Shown: piece after piece, positions 30,480 to 33,887 of the stretch
How positions within the stretch are numbered: the stretch's first letter is position 1
How the letters are laid out: each line of letters opens with the position of its first letter
NCBI GenBank assembly: GCA_017528675.1
Contig: JAFXOO010000142.1
Span: forward strand, 1-33,887
DNA from: Oscillospiraceae bacterium
GTDB lineage: Bacteria; Bacillota; Clostridia; Oscillospirales; Ruminococcaceae
Reading direction: 5' to 3'
Length of the DNA: 33,887 bases
The notes under the pieces: model-generated
What the model was told of the DNA's origin: nothing
The model's input: the letters and a program-made list of their open reading frames with translations, nothing else
Database searches by the model: none
Made by a program: the position numbers and the translations under genes

Positions 30480-32021
30480 ATGGGTTCCGTCAAAATCATC
30501 ATTCTCTGCACCATTATCGCCTATCTGGTGCTGATGGTCGTCATCGGCTTCATCTATTCCAAGAGGAATGACAATGCCGGTGATTTCTACTTAGGCGGCC
30601 GTACACTCGGCCCGATTGTCACCGCCATGAGCGCTGAGGCATCCGACATGTCAAGCTACCTGATCATGGGTCTGCCCGGACTTGCCTATTTTTCCGGTGC
30701 ATCGGAGGTGAGCTGGACAATCATCGGCCTGTTCATCGGCACCTACCTCAACTGGCTCTTTGTTGCAAAGCGGCTGCGCATTTACTCCCAGAAGACCGGC
30801 TCGATCACGATTCCGGATTTCTTCTCTGACCGCTACCGTGACAACAAGCATGTCCTGCTTGGCATTTCCGCACTCATTATCCTGATCTTTTTCATTCCCT
30901 ACACCGGCTCCGGCTTCTCTGCCTGCGGCAAGCTGTTCAATACGCTGTTCGGGCTGGAGTATCACACGGCCATGATTATCAGTGCGGTCATCATCATTGC
31001 CTATACCAGCCTGGGCGGCTTCCTTGCCGCCAGCACGACTGACCTCATCCAGAGCATCGTCATGACACTGGCGCTTGTTGTTCTGGTCAGCTATGGCGTC
31101 GTGCATGCAGGCGGTGTGCAGAATGTCATTGACAATGCACAGTCCATGTCGGGGTATTTCTCGCTGACATCCGGTTACAACGAAGAAACCGGCCAGAGCA
31201 CGCCCTTTGGCTTCTTCCCGATTGTTTCAACGCTGGCATGGGGCCTTGGCTATTTCGGTATGCCGCATATCCTGCTGCGCTTCATGGCAATCCGCAACAA
31301 GGATGAGGTGCGTATCTCCCGCCGCATTGCTTCTATCTGGGTGATTATTTCCATGTTTGTGGCAATGTGCATCGGCTTTATCGGGCGTGCACTCTCTGCA
31401 AACGGCACACTCCGTATCTTCCACGGCAATTCTGATGCAGAAACACTCGTTGTGGAGCTTGCGAACAAGATGAGTGAGCATGGGTTCCTGCTGATTCTGG
31501 CTGCCGGTCTGATCTTCTCCGGTATCCTTGCGTGCACGATGTCTACTTCTGACTCGCAGCTTCTTGCGGCAGCTTCTGCCATGTCCGAAAATATCATCGG
31601 CGGTGTTTTCGGAAAGAAGCTCAATGATAAGCACTCGATGCTGACGGCTCGTATTGTCTGCATTGCAATTGCGGTGCTCGGCGTTGTGATTGCCTGGGAT
31701 CAGAACAGCTCGGTATTCCGGGTGGTTTCCTTTGCGTGGGCCGGATTCGGTGCAACCTTCGGGCCGGTCATGCTGACGGCGCTGTTCTGGAAGCGTTCCA
31801 ACGAGTACGGTGCCATTGCCGGTATGATTGCCGGCGGCGTGACGGTGTTTGTCTGGAAGTTCCTTGTCCGTCCGATCAATGATGCGCTGAATATCTATGA
31901 GCTTCTCCCGGCATTTGTGGTTGCCATGATTGCCATTGTGATCGGCTCGCTGGTAACGGCAGCGCCCGATCAGGAAATGATCGAGGAGTTCGACAGCGTC
32001 CGTGAGGAAGCACATTCGTAA
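30480..32021 (+). CDS. putP: PutP-like sodium/solute symporter
   Basis: This 513-aa polytopic protein of the SSS family is closest in pattern to the sodium/proline symporter PutP. DFYLGGRTLGPIVTAMSAEA followed by SDMSSYLIMGLPG is the PutP-type N-terminal signature with the sodium-site residues; GFSACGKLF, YTSLGGFLAAS and WGLGYFGMPHILLRFMAI are also typical. About 13 hydrophobic helices are visible. AAAGGAGG lies about 9 nt before the ATG at 30480. The gene has its own promoter and a strong terminator, so it is monocistronic. Proline is the best guess for substrate, but related members carry other solutes. Confidence 0.92.
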   Translation: MGSVKIIILCTIIAYLVLMVVIGFIYSKRNDNAGDFYLGGRTLGPIVTAMSAEASDMSSYLIMGLPGLAYFSGASEVSWTIIGLFIGTYLNWLFVAKRLRIYSQKTGSITIPDFFSDRYRDNKHVLLGISALIILIFFIPYTGSGFSACGKLFNTLFGLEYHTAMIISAVIIIAYTSLGGFLAASTTDLIQSIVMTLALVVLVSYGVVHAGGVQNVIDNAQSMSGYFSLTSGYNEETGQSTPFGFFPIVSTLAWGLGYFGMPHILLRFMAIRNKDEVRISRRIASIWVIISMFVAMCIGFIGRALSANGTLRIFHGNSDAETLVVELANKMSEHGFLLILAAGLIFSGILACTMSTSDSQLLAAASAMSENIIGGVFGKKLNDKHSMLTARIVCIAIAVLGVVIAWDQNSSVFRVVSFAWAGFGATFGPVMLTALFWKRSNEYGAIAGMIAGGVTVFVWKFLVRPINDALNIYELLPAFVVAMIAIVIGSLVTAAPDQEMIEEFDSVREEAHS

Positions 32022-32026
32022 ATACC

Positions 32027-32068
32027 GCCCGCAGCCCCTCTTGTCCGGAGAGAGGGGCTGCGGGCTTT
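32027..32068. terminator. Strong bidirectional terminator between convergent genes
   Basis: A perfect 15-bp stem GCCCGCAGCCCCTCT (32027-32041) / AGAGGGGCTGCGGGC (32051-32065) with a 9-nt loop is followed by TTTATT on the plus strand. It overlaps the stop region of the minus-strand ABC gene. Confidence 0.92.
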
Positions 32069-32789
32069 ATTCGTCCTTCTGATAGGCACGGCAGATCTCC
32101 GCAGGGGCGCCCTCTGCACGGACGCTGCCGTCCTGGAGCCAGATGCACCGGTCGCAGACAGCCGCAAGCTGGGCGGTGTCATGGGAAACAAGCAGAATGG
32201 CTGTGCCGCTGCGGCGGATCTCTTGCAGACGGGCAAAGCACTTTTCCTGAAAGGCGGCATCTCCGACGGCCAGGATCTCGTCAATGAGCAGAATGTCCGA
32301 ACCGACATGCACGGCAACCGAGAATGCAAGACGCATATACATCCCTGAAGAATACGTCCGCACCGGCTCGTGGATGCGGCTGCCAAGCTCCGAAAAGCGG
32401 ATGATGTCGTCCAGACGGCGGTTGGTTTCGGCTCTCGTCAGACCGAATACGGCGGCGTTGGTGCGGATGTTCTCGATGCCTGTGAGGTCGGGGTGAAAGC
32501 CTGCGCCAAGCTCCAGAAGCGCAGAAACACGGCCGTTGACTGTGATGGTGCCCGCATCCGGGCAGAGGATGCCGCTGACGAGCTTCAGGACGGTGCTCTT
32601 GCCGCAGCCGTTGCGCCCGACGAGTCCGACCGCTTCGCCGGGACGTACCCGGAGGCTGAGATTTTGCAGCACGGTGCGGCACCCGGCAGGACGGCGGCGG
32701 AGCAGAAGGAGATCCCGGAGCTGTGCGCCGCCCCCGGACTGCGTGCGGAAGGACTTGCTGACCTGATGCAGCGAAATAGCGTACTCCAT
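32067..32789 (-). CDS. ABC transporter ATP-binding subunit for polysaccharide/teichoic acid export
   Basis: This 240-aa ATPase belongs to the TagH/Wzt/RfbE type that powers export of lipid-linked polymers. Walker A is GRNGCGKST, the signature YSSGMYMRLAFSVA, Walker B DILLIDEILAVGD, and the switch His lies in LLVSHD. LLELGAGFHPDLTGIENI is the characteristic stretch of this subfamily. It has no C-terminal substrate-binding extension such as Wzt proteins of some O-antigens carry, so it is more like TagH-short or KpsT. The ATG overlaps the permease stop (TAATG), giving tight coupling; GGAGGT lies upstream inside the permease gene. The polymer exported is unknown. Confidence 0.93.
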   Translation of the reverse strand: MEYAISLHQVSKSFRTQSGGGAQLRDLLLLRRRPAGCRTVLQNLSLRVRPGEAVGLVGRNGCGKSTVLKLVSGILCPDAGTITVNGRVSALLELGAGFHPDLTGIENIRTNAAVFGLTRAETNRRLDDIIRFSELGSRIHEPVRTYSSGMYMRLAFSVAVHVGSDILLIDEILAVGDAAFQEKCFARLQEIRRSGTAILLVSHDTAQLAAVCDRCIWLQDGSVRAEGAPAEICRAYQKDE

Positions 32790-33568
32790 TACAGCACCTC
32801 CGCAAAGCGGCGTTCGAGGCGTGCAAACACGCACCAGCCAAGCAGCAGCACGGTGACACCCTGCACGGCGGCATACAGGAGCGCTGAGGGCGGGGGAAGC
32901 GTACCGCCGCAGAGCATGTCCCGGTAACAGCCGATCAGGGCAGTCATGGGATTGAGTTGCAGCAGCGGGCGGAACCGTGCCGGAATCATGGAGATGTCAT
33001 ATACAACCGGGGTGAGATACATCCAGAGCATGGAAAGAATGCCGAGGATGTGCTCCAAATCCCGGAAATAGACGGTGACAGAGGAAACCAGAAGCGAGAT
33101 GCCGAGGGCGAGCAGGAATTCCGACAGCATGACCGCCGGCAGAAGCAGCAGCGTGCCGGGATGCAGGCGCACACCGGATGCAGACGATGCGGCAAGGACA
33201 ATCAGGAAGCACAGGAGCATGTTGATGAAGCTCCCTGTGACATAGGCGGCAGGGAGGACGGCCCGTGGGAACCAGATTTTCCGGACGAGCTCCTTTTCGG
33301 CAAGGACACAGCCGGCGCCGCCGGTCAGCGAGGCGGAAAAGAACAGCCACGGAATGAGCGCTGTGAACAGAGAGAGCGCATAGTGCTCGGCCGGTGCTTT
33401 CAGGATGTGTGAGAAAATGAACGTATAGACGCCGAGCTGTAGAAGCGGGCTTGCAAATGTCCAGAGAAAGCCGAGAGCGCTGCCCTTATAGCGGCTGCGG
33501 AGATTGCGCTGTACGAGACAGCGGATCATCTCACGGTAGGCATAGAGGGCACGGAGCTGTGCAAACAT
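32789..33568 (-). CDS. ABC transporter permease for polysaccharide/teichoic acid export
   Basis: This 259-aa membrane protein of the ABC-2 (Wzm/TagG) type has about six helices. LVQRNLRSRYKGSALGFLWT near the N-terminus and the LNPMTALIGCYRDML segment near the C-terminus are family signatures. The ATG at 33568 has AAAGGAAG upstream; longer readings run into the repeat element and are not credible. It is the first gene of a two-gene operon with the ATPase. No glycosyltransferase genes are visible in the window; upstream lies only the repeat array. No convincing promoter was found between 33569 and 33626. Confidence 0.92.
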   Translation of the reverse strand: MFAQLRALYAYREMIRCLVQRNLRSRYKGSALGFLWTFASPLLQLGVYTFIFSHILKAPAEHYALSLFTALIPWLFFSASLTGGAGCVLAEKELVRKIWFPRAVLPAAYVTGSFINMLLCFLIVLAASSASGVRLHPGTLLLLPAVMLSEFLLALGISLLVSSVTVYFRDLEHILGILSMLWMYLTPVVYDISMIPARFRPLLQLNPMTALIGCYRDMLCGGTLPPPSALLYAAVQGVTVLLLGWCVFARLERRFAEVL

Positions 33569-33626
33569 GGCGGAACACTTCCTTTGCGTTTTTCGTAATC
33601 TGTAATAGTATGCCCCGAAAATCATA

Positions 33627-33887
33627 AAAAAAGCAGACAACCTCCGGAACGGAGGCCTGTAAAAAACAATTTTTGCAGGGTTCGGGGCGGCAGCCCCGAT
33701 CAGGGTGCAGGGGCGAAGCCCCCGCAATATAGCCTCCCCTATCGGGGAAGGTGCCGCCGAATGGCGGCGGAGGGGGCGCTCTACGGTGCGCCGGCACCAG
33801 AAAAATGGTTTTGCTGACCCGAAAAAAGCAGACAACCTCCGGAACGGAGGCCTGTAAAAAACAATTTTTGCAGGGTTCGGGGCGGCA
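33627..33887 (+). repeat. Dispersed intergenic repeat, copies D and E with duplicated hairpin
   Basis: A 66-bp segment (33627-33692) containing the hairpin CCTCCG-ga-ACGGAGG and the start of the repeat (TTTTTGCAGGGTTCGGGGCG) recurs exactly at 33822-33887, offset 195 bp. Between them lies copy D: GGGGC-gaa-GCCCC, GCAATATA, a diverged central part (GCCGCC-gaat-GGCGGC instead of the C/G-run hairpin), GGTGC-gccg-GCACC and CACCAGAAAAATGG. The window ends inside copy E. Confidence 0.9.

Noticed and set aside
33569..33835. Longer N-terminus for the exporter permease
   Set aside because: The extension translates the repeat element and hairpin, while a good ribosome site precedes the ATG at 33568.
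1..33887. tRNA, rRNA, tmRNA or RNase P RNA genes
   Set aside because: I looked for T-loop and other signature sequences by eye and found none. A tRNAscan-SE and Infernal run would settle it.

Overview
The window reads as a low-redundancy stretch of a Bacillota (Firmicutes) chromosome, most plausibly a high-GC member of the Clostridia such as Ruminococcus or a relative in the Oscillospiraceae. The grounds are the gene set (RNase J, GdpP, TmcAL, XRE regulators with membrane tails, TagGH/Wzm-Wzt-type export), strong AGGAGG ribosome sites, several TTG starts, sigma-A-type promoters and a CIRCE operator. The genus is an inference. Both ends of the window lie inside copies of the same dispersed repeat, so the window is probably a contig that broke at repeats.

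Layout. 1-197 is a repeat copy. 198-2851 is a three-gene operon of proteins with SpoIID-like and peptidoglycan-binding domains. 2887-4762 (minus) encodes a YdbS/YdbT-like pair of bPH2 membrane proteins. 4860-8020 encodes an AGCS-type amino-acid/cation symporter that overlaps an unusual nucleotidyltransferase/hexapeptide/phosphomannomutase-like protein whose key catalytic motifs are missing. 8123-8390 holds a consensus promoter followed by a hairpin-rich, terminator-ended RNA candidate. 8485-18548 is the housekeeping core: RNase J, gdpP, rplI, an alpha/beta hydrolase, dnaB, tilS and ftsH, the last behind a CIRCE element. 18875-20868 carries a small membrane protein, a second repeat copy and purA. 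An 89-bp tandem repeat and GC-rich hairpins follow.

21353-23063 encodes a membrane protein with a repeated GAPVLD motif and a small protein resembling a phage tail domain. 23261-25658 (minus) carries ackA, cdd and an XRE regulator that has an inverted-repeat operator candidate. 25822-30356 is an operon of two related lipoproteins, tmcAL and a HAD phosphatase. 30480-32021 is a PutP-like sodium/solute symporter. 32067-33568 (minus) is a two-gene polysaccharide/teichoic-acid-type ABC exporter, followed by more repeat copies.

How it fits together. The core block handles RNA decay, c-di-AMP turnover, ribosome assembly, replication, tRNA-Ile maturation, membrane proteolysis and AMP synthesis. It merges two gene neighbourhoods that are separate in Bacillus subtilis (gdpP-rplI-dnaC-purA and tilS-hprT-ftsH). 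The most unusual content is the repeat family, whose copies abut terminator hairpins, the structured RNA before RNase J, the apparent pseudoenzyme, the lipoprotein pair built from one repeated domain, and the signal-less peptidoglycan-binding operon. All functional statements come from reading motifs by eye; no database search was run.
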